A stretch of DNA of 64,000 bases from Denitrobaculum tricleocarpae (GTDB taxonomy: Bacteria; Pseudomonadota; Alphaproteobacteria; Kiloniellales; Kiloniellaceae), in NCBI RefSeq assembly GCF_007004665.1, contig NZ_ML660057.1, positions 1 to 64,000 on the forward strand, given 5' to 3'. Each line of letters begins with the position of its first letter. The first letter of the stretch is position 1. Positions 44,875 to 52,197 of this stretch are shown here, in pieces. The translations under genes and the position numbers were made by a program. Below the pieces are notes generated by a model. The model saw only the letters and a program-made list of their open reading frames with translations, had not been told where the DNA came from and did no database searches.

Positions 44875-44911
44875 GGCAACGCGAAGCGCTTGAAAGACGC
44901 CCCGCGTTGCC
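44875..44911. repeat. Inverted repeat between convergent FecR-domain and cytochrome genes
   Basis: Arms GGCAACGCG (44875-44883) and CGCGTTGCC (44903-44911) around a 19-nt loop. It lies 28 nt after one gene and 36 nt before the end of the other, without a T run on either strand. A role in termination is possible. Confidence 0.4.
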
Positions 44912-44946
44912 ATCAGGTTTCCAAAAGCAGCTTCTTCCGACAGGGC

Positions 44947-46656
44947 TCAGAGAGTCTTCAAATACTCCACAAGCTCCCAGCGTTCCGCCTCCGTCAGCTT
45001 TCCGGTCCCGTAGTCGTGTCCGGCGTTCGAATTGCCGATCAGGGAGGTGTCGAAAGAGAACCTCCCCGGCATTGGATCGGTCTCAAAGCCGACATTCACC
45101 GGATCGAATTCCCGGCTGCCAACCGAGAACCGATCCATGCGCTGATCTGACGGCAGCAGAAGCTGGTAGAGGTTGGGCACGGAACCATTGTGAAGGTATG
45201 GCGCGGTGGCCCAGATCCCGTTGAGCGGGCGCCCCTTATAGGCCAATAAGGGCGAATCCTGGAGCAACTCGACCGTCTCCACGGTCTGTTCGCCTTCGGG
45301 TGTCAGTCCCGCCAGCGCGCGCTGCAGGGACTTTTCAGAGACCTTGATGTTCTCGGTCCCCTCGACCCGCGGTCCCGCCACACGGTCGACGACGCGGCGG
45401 ATGATAACTCCCTTGACGACATGGCTGAGCAAGGCGCCCGCCGCCTCTTCCTCTCCCAGACGGCTGCGCCCCACGATCACCCGGGTCCTGGCCCCTTTAA
45501 GACGGCCTGTCTTAGCCCGGCGCTGAATAAAGTTCGTCGCCATCCGCGGATCGGTCCCGATCTTCGAGACCTTTGCCATCTTTGCCGTGATCTGGCGCTC
45601 GGGATCTGTCCGTTCAGTGTCGCTGAGGACCACGTGGCAGCCCGCACAATACTTATTGTAGTGCGCCTCGCCGGCCGCGGCCTTCACCGGATCGATCGCC
45701 GGCAGCTCATCAGGCCACTTGGGCGAATACAGCTCTTTGACCCGGTCCTCCATATCGCGGAGGTTTCTCGTGTCGGCGGACGACGGATAGCCGAAGCGTG
45801 ATTTCTTGACGTTCACGGTTCCAAAGACCCCGAGAACCTCGCCGACGTTGCGGCCGAGTGAGCCCAGAACACCATTCTTGGCAATACCGTTCCACTGCAC
45901 GAAATCATGCTGCGGCGTATCCCAGAGGAAGGGATAGCTGACCGGTGCATCCGGCGCCCGGTAGTTCTCCGGCAAGCCGAGAGCCGTCCCGCTGACTTCA
46001 TTGAGAATAATCCCGAAGGCATCGACCCGCGCGTTGCCGTAGGCGACGGGCGTGTGATTACGCGCCTGCCAGGATCTCAGTTCCGCCGTCAGATCGGCCA
46101 GGCGGTCACGCAGGTCATCGCGCGCCTCGTCGCCGTCCTGATCATCAAGGACCTTCGCGGCAAAGCGGTCGAACTTCGCGTCTTCGGAACCGGTCTGCTC
46201 AAGCGCCGCGATCAGACCGTCATGAAAGGCGGTGTGATCGGCCAGCGCCGGGGCGCCGTCGATGCGCATCTTGCTGCCCTGATAATCAATCTGGGCCGTA
46301 TGACAGGCGGCACAGGTGAAGCCCATCCAGGCCTCGCCCTGAGGATCCTCATAGCGGGTCATACCCACCGGAAGACCGTCGGGATTGTAGTACGACGTCG
46401 CGACGTTGGTCAGGTAGCGGTAACGGTTGATATTTGCGTCGCTGCGAAAGGCCTCCTCGCTGTCGGTCTGCTCGACCGCGAGGAACCAGTCGTAAGGTAT
46501 CAATTGCGACCCTTGGGTCGTGGTATAAAACCATTGACGGTCGGCATTCGACCAACCCTGATCAAGATAAACAAACCCATCATCTGGAATATTGTGAGCA
46601 CAGCCCGCCACAGCACCCGCTGCGGCCAGGAGTGCAACGCGAAAGAAATTTCGCAT
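44947..46656 (-). CDS. Dihaem c-type cytochrome lipoprotein (RoxA-like/dihaem peroxidase family)
   Basis: A 569-residue predicted lipoprotein (lipobox AVAGC, Cys19). Two haem c motifs are present: CAACH (115-119) and CAGCH (337-341). The N-terminal DQGWSNADRQWFYTTTQGSQ and the WFLAVEQ segment that follows are typical of the large dihaem family that includes the rubber oxygenase RoxA and putative cytochrome c peroxidases. The C-terminal LNGIWATAPYLHNGSVPNL block is the shared dihaem-peroxidase signature. The substrate (peroxide, polyisoprenoid or another reductant) cannot be told from sequence. Confidence 0.82.
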   Translation of the reverse strand: MRNFFRVALLAAAGAVAGCAHNIPDDGFVYLDQGWSNADRQWFYTTTQGSQLIPYDWFLAVEQTDSEEAFRSDANINRYRYLTNVATSYYNPDGLPVGMTRYEDPQGEAWMGFTCAACHTAQIDYQGSKMRIDGAPALADHTAFHDGLIAALEQTGSEDAKFDRFAAKVLDDQDGDEARDDLRDRLADLTAELRSWQARNHTPVAYGNARVDAFGIILNEVSGTALGLPENYRAPDAPVSYPFLWDTPQHDFVQWNGIAKNGVLGSLGRNVGEVLGVFGTVNVKKSRFGYPSSADTRNLRDMEDRVKELYSPKWPDELPAIDPVKAAAGEAHYNKYCAGCHVVLSDTERTDPERQITAKMAKVSKIGTDPRMATNFIQRRAKTGRLKGARTRVIVGRSRLGEEEAAGALLSHVVKGVIIRRVVDRVAGPRVEGTENIKVSEKSLQRALAGLTPEGEQTVETVELLQDSPLLAYKGRPLNGIWATAPYLHNGSVPNLYQLLLPSDQRMDRFSVGSREFDPVNVGFETDPMPGRFSFDTSLIGNSNAGHDYGTGKLTEAERWELVEYLKTL

Positions 46657-46839
46657 TCCCCACCTCTAATCAATCGACCGGTCAAACCTCCTGCCTGATC
46701 CGCTCGCCCCAACCCGACTCACCGCTCCCTCGCAGTTCGTCTCTCTACTTACAATTCTAAGTCATAACACTTTGAAAGCATAGCCTATTCCACCCGCATG
46801 CCGATTAAAAACGCGGCGGAGACTCCAAGTTGTCTTGCT

Positions 46840-47316
46840 TTAGTCGCTGTATCGGGTCCAGGCGATGCCGTTCGGGAAGCGCAAAATGTCATCCCCTTCA
46901 AGCTCAATCGTGTAGCTCAACCAGGAATCGCCGTAAATATCGCCGGCGCGCGGGTCGTAGATCTCGCCTCCGTAGATTTCCGTAATGCAGCCCCGGTCAT
47001 CCGCGACCGGCTCGAACTTGCTGAGAATATTGACCTCGGACACCAAACGGGCTCGCTTGCTCTCATCGGGATGATTTACGTCCAGACGCGGCTCGCCGGT
47101 CTTTTCATCCAGCGGCCTCGCCTCCCAAACAAAACGGCTGCAGACCGCATCGCCGCAATCATAAATTTCCTGACGGGATTGCTCTTCCGACTCGAAAGGA
47201 TCGTCTTCCCAGGTGGACCAGACACCATAGACAGAGGCGCAGGCGAGCGCTTCCGCTCCCGCGGGCATGACGATTAGAAAGCTTGCGAAAAGGGAACGAA
47301 GGGTGAGGCTTTGCAT
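46840..47316 (-). CDS. DUF2147 family exported protein
   Basis: A 158-residue protein with a signal peptide (about 1-25, ending EALA). The mature part follows the DUF2147 pattern: GVWSTWEDD near the start, IYDCGDAVCSRFVWEARPLD with two cysteines, GEPRLDVNHPDESKRAR, GGEIYDPRAGDIY and a C-terminal AWTRY. These are small periplasmic beta-barrel-like proteins of unknown function. The ATG at 47316 is preferred; a GTG at complement 47346 is in frame. Confidence 0.8.
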   Translation of the reverse strand: MQSLTLRSLFASFLIVMPAGAEALACASVYGVWSTWEDDPFESEEQSRQEIYDCGDAVCSRFVWEARPLDEKTGEPRLDVNHPDESKRARLVSEVNILSKFEPVADDRGCITEIYGGEIYDPRAGDIYGDSWLSYTIELEGDDILRFPNGIAWTRYSD

Positions 47317-47402
47317 CACCCGACGATAACGGATGGTCCTGCGCACTGAAAGCGTGATGGCATCACGATCGGATTATCGCCGTTCGTCCGGGCACGCGAA
47401 CG

Positions 47403-47963
47403 TCAGGCATGTTCCTTCATGCATTTGCGCAGGGAGGCCGCCGTGGTTTCCGTCACGTAGTAGACCCCGTCGATGATCGTCGTCTGTTTCTCATCCCACT
47501 TGGTCGCGTCAAAGTCCCATCCGATCAACTGCGCCTTCTTTTCAGGGTCGTCGATCAGGCGGCGCAAACGGCGCGTCATAAGTCGTTGAAAGTCCGAAGC
47601 ACCGCGCAGATCCGTATCGCCCGACATCTTCATGATATCGCGCATGCGGACCCGCCCGCTTTTCTTGGAAAAGAGTTCCAACTTGCGCCGGTGATCCGAA
47701 GACAGACCGTGCAGAAACTTCATCGCCTGCTCAGGCCGCAGATCGACAGGTTCACGCCACTTCAGGCGATTGGAGGACGGGCCCGGCTTCGATGAACTGG
47801 GCTTCGAGGCATCGGACTTCGGTGAATTGGGCTTCGATGGATTGGGCTTGGAAGCCCCGGATTGAAGCGAGGGCAGCTTTTTCCCGATCAGGAGCGAAAG
47901 CAGGTCTTGCTGGGTCTCCGGTTTCAGACGGCGGAAATCACGATCTTCGACGACAATCTGCAT
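47403..47963 (-). CDS. Hypothetical protein with Ser/Lys/Pro-rich linker
   Basis: A 186-residue protein from the ATG at 47963, with AGGAG upstream. An N-terminal segment (1-about 30) is followed by a repeated SKPNPSKPNSPKS-type linker (about 37-62) and a basic helical domain (about 63-186; QAMKFLHGLSSDHRRKLELF, FQRLMTRRLRRLIDDPEK). I recognise no family. The charge and linker suggest a cytosolic protein that might bind nucleic acid or another protein. Confidence 0.55.
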   Translation of the reverse strand: MQIVVEDRDFRRLKPETQQDLLSLLIGKKLPSLQSGASKPNPSKPNSPKSDASKPSSSKPGPSSNRLKWREPVDLRPEQAMKFLHGLSSDHRRKLELFSKKSGRVRMRDIMKMSGDTDLRGASDFQRLMTRRLRRLIDDPEKKAQLIGWDFDATKWDEKQTTIIDGVYYVTETTAASLRKCMKEHA

Positions 47964-48083
47964 GACAACGCTCCTGGAAATTACCGGGTAAGTTGTCTGG
48001 ATAATAGACCAAATGCTCTCCTCATGCGATGCCATCTTTGTGGTGAACGCGCCTCGCATTAAAGAGGCAGCCACCTTCCGCGC

Positions 48084-48560
48084 TCACCATAACTGCGGCC
48101 GGTGCACCATGAGCCAGAATATCACAATCACAGCTGTAAACGCCGGCCAACCCAGCCAAAACCAGGCCCGCGCGCAGCGAAAATAGACATCCGGCAAGCC
48201 ATGACCTTGCAAGGACGCTTCTTGCGCAAGCTCCCGCATGCGCAGCTGGAGTTTCAAAACGATCAACCAGCAGGCCCCGGCCAGGGCGTAGAGCGCGAGT
48301 GCAGCCACCAGCCAGCTTTCCAGCCAATCGTAGCCGGCCAGTTCAATCAGCGCCACACCGCTCAAGGGTTGAACAATGACCGAGGGCGTGGTGAAGGCCC
48401 AATCGGCCCGAACGGTGTTTCGCGTCGCCACGGCGATGGCATCGACATTGCCCGACAGATGGGTGAGCCATAGATGCAGCGCTGTCCCCAAGCCGGTCCC
48501 GAAAAGAACCGTTGAACTGAGAATATGAACCCACTTGGCAGTCAGGTAGGGATCGATCAT
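48084..48560 (-). CDS. DUF2269 family membrane protein
   Basis: A 158-residue protein with four hydrophobic helices. The opening WVHILSSTVLFGTGLGTALH, with an early His, and the AFTTPSVIVQPLSGVALI segment fit DUF2269, a predicted integral membrane family of unknown role. It overlaps the epimerase gene by 4 nt, so the two are translationally coupled. In many proteobacteria DUF2269 genes follow such an SDR-DoxX fusion. Confidence 0.85.
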   Translation of the reverse strand: MIDPYLTAKWVHILSSTVLFGTGLGTALHLWLTHLSGNVDAIAVATRNTVRADWAFTTPSVIVQPLSGVALIELAGYDWLESWLVAALALYALAGACWLIVLKLQLRMRELAQEASLQGHGLPDVYFRCARAWFWLGWPAFTAVIVIFWLMVHRPQLW

Positions 48561-49846
48561 TTGCTCTTCGCCAAAACAGCCCAGATGGGGATGAGCGCCA
48601 ACATCGGAAGGTTTTTAATCAGGGAGCCGAAGGGATCACCCCACAGTTCGGGAATCGCAATGCCGAGGACCAGGGTGTAGCCGAGAATAATGGTAACCTG
48701 CACCAGGGCGCAGAGACCTGGCGCACGGCGCAACGCAACCCAGGCCCCCACCAGAATATCCATCAAACAGGCCCCCAAGGCCGCTGCAAGCGCGGCCGCG
48801 CCGGTCAAGCCGATCCGCCCTGCGACCTGCTCGCCGACATCGGGCAAAACCCAAAGACCGATCACACCGGAGAGGATCCAGGTTGCCGAAAGCGCGAAGG
48901 TCGCGAGGACCGCAAAAAAGTAAAGCTGCGCGTGCCAGCGGTCCTGAACATCGGACGGATCGTTTTGAAGCGCCTCCGCCAGACTGCGGGGCCGGAAGCC
49001 GATCGCCTCCTCGAAGCCCTGATTGTCTCCGCAGTTACCCTCGAGGATTTGCTCAAGCGACGTTGTCCGCAAAGCACCGATGCCAAGGAGGTCGCCCATG
49101 CGGCAGACGGCCCGCACCAGCCACAAGGGAACCGGGATACAAAGGCCGCCGCGAATTCCCAACCACCTGCGGTACTGCAGCAGGATGTCCTTCAAGGACA
49201 GAGTCTCGGGCCCGGCGGGCTCCAAAACCTGTTTTCCCGCCGCGGGGTCTTCCAGCAGCTTTACGAGGCTCCGCCCCAGATCATCGAGATGGAGGGGCTG
49301 AAACGCCTGATCGCCGGAGCCCGGCAAAGGGATGGCCAGGGGAAGCGCGGAGAGGGCGCGGATCAAAGACGTGCCACCGTAACTGCCCTTCGCGTAAAGC
49401 AGCGACGGCTTCAAAATGACCCAATCCAAATCCAGCGCCATCAGATGGGCATCGCCCCGGCACTTTGTCTGAGCATACTCAGTCTCAACACCCTCACGGG
49501 CGCTGATCGCCGAAATCTGTATGACTTTTCGAAGCTTCAAATCCCGGCAGGCGTCGAAAAGCGCGGCAGGTCCCAGGTGATGAATGGCTTCCGGGTCGAC
49601 ACCCGGACTGCGCTGCAGGACACCCGCGCAGTTCACCACAACGTCGAAGCCGGCCAGCCGTGCGCGCCAGACGGCAGCGTGCTGATCGATCATGAAATCG
49701 CAATCCATGACATCGATTGATGGCCACTGCCGCCGGAACCCACCGGGATCACGTACAGCCGCCGTCACACTGTACCCGGCATCCAGAAGAGAAGACATGA
49801 GATGGCGCCCGACAAAACCGTTGGCACCGGTCAAAAGAACTTTCAA
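48557..49846 (-). CDS. SDR-family NAD(P)-binding protein fused to a DoxX-like membrane domain
   Basis: A 429-residue fusion. Residues 1-about 290 form an atypical short-chain dehydrogenase/epimerase domain with the nucleotide site VLLTGANGFVGRHL and VVNCAGVLQ. Residues about 305-429 carry four hydrophobic helices like DoxX proteins. The start codon is TTG (49844-49846). A decayed second copy of the 5' part is at 51250-51425. It is probably transcribed with the DUF2269 gene. Its substrate is unknown. Confidence 0.85.
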   Translation of the reverse strand: MKVLLTGANGFVGRHLMSSLLDAGYSVTAAVRDPGGFRRQWPSIDVMDCDFMIDQHAAVWRARLAGFDVVVNCAGVLQRSPGVDPEAIHHLGPAALFDACRDLKLRKVIQISAISAREGVETEYAQTKCRGDAHLMALDLDWVILKPSLLYAKGSYGGTSLIRALSALPLAIPLPGSGDQAFQPLHLDDLGRSLVKLLEDPAAGKQVLEPAGPETLSLKDILLQYRRWLGIRGGLCIPVPLWLVRAVCRMGDLLGIGALRTTSLEQILEGNCGDNQGFEEAIGFRPRSLAEALQNDPSDVQDRWHAQLYFFAVLATFALSATWILSGVIGLWVLPDVGEQVAGRIGLTGAAALAAALGACLMDILVGAWVALRRAPGLCALVQVTIILGYTLVLGIAIPELWGDPFGSLIKNLPMLALIPIWAVLAKSK

Positions 49847-49990
49847 AGCTATCGGGTACCTTCCTCTTGCATATCTTCCCAGACTTAAAAGCTCTGCAGA
49901 CCAGAAGCAACGAAAGTGTCAAACCGGCACGGCCGAGGGCTCGGAACGGAGCGTCAGGGTCCTTTATGCCAGTCTGCCAGTCGGAAGGCA
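49847..49990 (-). pseudogene. Remnant of a second methyltransferase gene (3' end)
   Basis: Directly upstream of the intact epimerase gene the minus strand encodes LTLSLLLVCRAFKS, matching LPLSLLLICAAFEQ of the methyltransferase at 51397-52140. With a frameshift, FRLADWHKG matches FRTLASWHDV just upstream. The gene junction also aligns: the remnant runs into the epimerase start just as the intact methyltransferase runs into the decayed epimerase copy. Everything 5' of about 49990 is lost. Confidence 0.7.
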
Positions 49991-50250
49991 GGGAGAATTG
50001 GACTGTCACAAAAGAGCCTCGGGACCGGATTATAAAAAATTTTTTCTTGGATTGTATTGGAATTAAATACCTATTCAGCCAAAATCAATAATATTGGTTA
50101 CAGTTTTGTTTCCATCCATAAGAAAAGAAAGTTAGTTTGGGCCACGTCTTGAGTCTTTCCAGATCAGTGCAAATCTATAATTTGCTTTTGTTAATGAGTT
50201 TGATCTTGCTATTATGTGCGACGATGCAAACCGAAGCTTAGGAAACCACA
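49991..50250. other. AT-rich spacer upstream of the orphan membrane gene
   Basis: About 50025-50220 is strongly A+T-rich (for example ATAAAAAATTTTTTC near 50032) compared with the G+C-rich genes around it. It starts where the methyltransferase remnant ends. No gene was found. It probably holds the promoter of the gene at 50251 and may mark the edge of acquired DNA. Confidence 0.45.
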
Positions 50251-50925
50251 GTGGGCGTGATCGCCGAGAAAATTCATGACATTGGCCGACTTAGGATAAA
50301 AATCCGCTCTTATCGTCCAATCGCGTTTTCAGTATTGCCAGCGATACTCCTGTGTCTGTTTGTGAAATTTCAGCCATGGGTATCCCCCTGGGTCATGATG
50401 GCTGACCCAATTGTATATCTCAAAGGCGAGGTTTACACCGGCGCCATCTCAAATCTTGGCGCCATTATGTGGATGTGCGCAGCATCTATTGCTTTATTTG
50501 CCGGAGTTGTTTTGGTTCGAATGCAAAATTCAACCGAATATGGCAAATTTTTGCTTCATCTCGGCATACTTACCGTCGCACTTAGTTTTGACGATTTTTT
50601 CTTAATTCATGATGTTATCGCCCCATATCTTGGGATCGACGAAAAAATTATTTATGCTCTCTACGCCTTATTTTCCGTCTTCATTTTCCTCCGTTTCCCC
50701 CGCGAGATTTTGACAACCGATAATTTTTTGCTTCTTCTGGGATTTTTCCTTTTTGGCGCAAGCATATTCCTTGACGTTCTGCCGTTCAGCGGTCCGACCG
50801 TCGGGTTCCTGGAAGACGCATGTAAGTTTGTGGGAATTGTTGCCTGGAGCACTTATCTGGTCAGAGCCTCCTGGATGACGCTGAGCCAAAACAAACCGAT
50901 CCTGAAATACGGAAAAGAGTCTTGA
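50251..50925 (+). CDS. Orphan multi-pass membrane protein, AT-rich
   Basis: A 224-residue protein from a GTG start, with six or seven hydrophobic helices. Acidic and aromatic residues sit between them (LSFDDFFLIHDVIAPYLGID, ASIFLDVLPFSGPT). The Asp/His-containing helical motifs resemble an integral-membrane hydrolase or redox protein, but I recognise no family. Codon use is clearly more A/T-rich than its neighbours. It lies on the opposite strand to them and is bordered by the MITE-like element, so horizontal acquisition is likely. Confidence 0.7.
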   Translation: MGVIAEKIHDIGRLRIKIRSYRPIAFSVLPAILLCLFVKFQPWVSPWVMMADPIVYLKGEVYTGAISNLGAIMWMCAASIALFAGVVLVRMQNSTEYGKFLLHLGILTVALSFDDFFLIHDVIAPYLGIDEKIIYALYALFSVFIFLRFPREILTTDNFLLLLGFFLFGASIFLDVLPFSGPTVGFLEDACKFVGIVAWSTYLVRASWMTLSQNKPILKYGKES

Positions 50926-50931
50926 TCCGAT

Positions 50932-51248
50932 CTAGGTTGGGAACTCCTATTCTTTGACGGTCTTGACGACAAAATTATGTTTCTGGCAAGGAGTTAGGAA
51001 TGGAGCGATGCTGTAGCATCGTGCTTAGCCAGAATTGGACTGACGACACGACGCTGACCAGAACTTGGTTCCCAGAACGTGGTTCCCAGAACTCATAATC
51101 TTGCTGCCCCTTTGGGGTCGTGTTTTACCTGGTTTTAGGGGCGTCGAGCCCTCTCACCGGGCCTACGGGCCCGCTTTCGAGACCTCTCCTGCCTAAAACC
51201 AGGCAAAACACGATCAAGACCATCGGGGAATAGGAGTTCTCAACCTAG
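50932..51248. mobile_element. MITE-like non-autonomous element, 317 bp
   Basis: The ends are 35-bp imperfect inverted repeats: 50932-50966, starting CTAGGTTGGGAACTCCTATT, and 51214-51248 as its complement, matching at 30 of 35 positions. A second inverted pair lies inside (51119-51139 and 51192-51212, 20 of 21 positions). The interior has no open frame of useful size, and a small hairpin CGATGCTGTAGCATCG is present near 51007-51022. CTAG at both outer edges may be the target duplication or part of the repeat. It abuts the decayed epimerase copy. Confidence 0.75.
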
Positions 51249-51249
51249 T

Positions 51250-51425
51250 CCCAACAGGCACCGAAAAATGCAGCGGCCCACGAGTGATGAATGGCTTCCG
51301 GGTCGATGCCCGGACTGGGTTGCAGGAAATCTGCGCAGTTCACCAAGGTGTTGAAGCAGGCCCGCCGCTCACGTCAAACAGCGGCGTCCAGAGAGATCAT
51401 TGGTTTCCGTCAGCAGGATCTTCAC
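51250..51425 (-). pseudogene. Truncated, internally deleted copy of the SDR-DoxX epimerase gene
   Basis: Reading from a GTG at 51423-51425, the product begins VKILLTET, matching MKVLLTGA of the intact gene at 49846. After an internal deletion of about 40 codons and frame disruption it continues as FNTLVNCADFLQPSPGIDPE, then AIHHSWAAAFFGACWD, matching the intact FDVVVNCAGVLQRSPGVDPE and AIHHLGPAALFDACRD. The copy ends at the outer edge of the MITE-like element, whose TAG follows in frame. Its first bases overlap the end of the methyltransferase gene. Confidence 0.85.
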
Positions 51426-52140
51426 GGCAGTCGGAAATCTCAGACCGCTTTTCCTCCAACTGTTCGAAAGCAGCGCAAATCAGGAGCAGCGAAAGCGGCA
51501 GCCCCCCGGGCTTGGCGGCGGGCTCCCGCAGTTCTGCCATCATCAGGCCTGCGTTACGAATGACGTCATGCCAGGACGCAAGCGTGCGAAAGTACCAGGG
51601 CATCGACGTCCAGTCCTGATTCTTAAAGGCGGAAAAGTCTTCGCGACGCCACGCGTCCAGGTAATGCCCCTCTCGCGATAGCGCCCAGGGATGCAGTGTC
51701 TGAATAACGATCCGTCCCCCGGCTGAGAGGTAAGGCCGTATCGCCTCAAGAAGCCTGGACGCCTCTTCATCGAAAAGGGCATAGTTGAAGGCAATAACAT
51801 CGAAACTCTCATCGAATCCGGCGCGCCTCTCCACCAACTCACGGTAATCGACAACTTGGTAGCGGCCATCAGGATCAGCCTGGCGGGCGTCCGCGATAAG
51901 CTGAGCCGAGCCGTCAATCCCAAGCGCATGGCAACCCGTGCGCTTGACGATCCGCCGGACCAGCCAGCCCTCGCCACAGCCAACGTCGAGAAAACTTTGC
52001 GGTTTCCGGCAGCAAATCGCCTCGACAATGGCGTCGTCGGTCCCGGCGCCCCGGCTTGGGATCAGCCCTTCCCGAACGGCTCTGGTCCAGTTTTCGGCGT
52101 TCTTGCTCCAGGACGAGGCCAGTGCCTCCCTTTGATCCAT
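51397..52140 (-). CDS. Class I SAM-dependent methyltransferase
   Basis: A 247-residue methyltransferase. Motif I is FLDVGCGEGWLVRRIVKRTG and the acidic loop follows in ALGIDGSAQLIADAR. The later segments FDVIAFNYALFDEEASRLLE and GGRIVIQTLHPWA fit the Methyltransf_11/25 type. The ATG at 52140 with GGCAGGAT upstream was chosen over an earlier in-frame start at 52194. The substrate is unknown. Its ancestral partner was probably the SDR-DoxX protein, since the two were adjacent in both copies of the duplicated pair. Confidence 0.88.
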   Translation of the reverse strand: MDQREALASSWSKNAENWTRAVREGLIPSRGAGTDDAIVEAICCRKPQSFLDVGCGEGWLVRRIVKRTGCHALGIDGSAQLIADARQADPDGRYQVVDYRELVERRAGFDESFDVIAFNYALFDEEASRLLEAIRPYLSAGGRIVIQTLHPWALSREGHYLDAWRREDFSAFKNQDWTSMPWYFRTLASWHDVIRNAGLMMAELREPAAKPGGLPLSLLLICAAFEQLEEKRSEISDCREDPADGNQ

Positions 52141-52197
52141 ATCCTGCCTCTGTGCGCCCAATCGGCCCGCCCCCTCTCCTCCGGGAATGGCCATAAA

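Noticed and set aside
49749-50009. Minus-strand frame upstream of the epimerase as a stand-alone gene
   Set aside because: Its useful part is explained as the decayed methyltransferase tail, and its start is not preserved from the parent gene.
51284-51619. Plus-strand frames over the decayed epimerase copy
   Set aside because: They are antisense to the pseudogene and the methyltransferase 3' end, and mirror the same frames over the intact epimerase.
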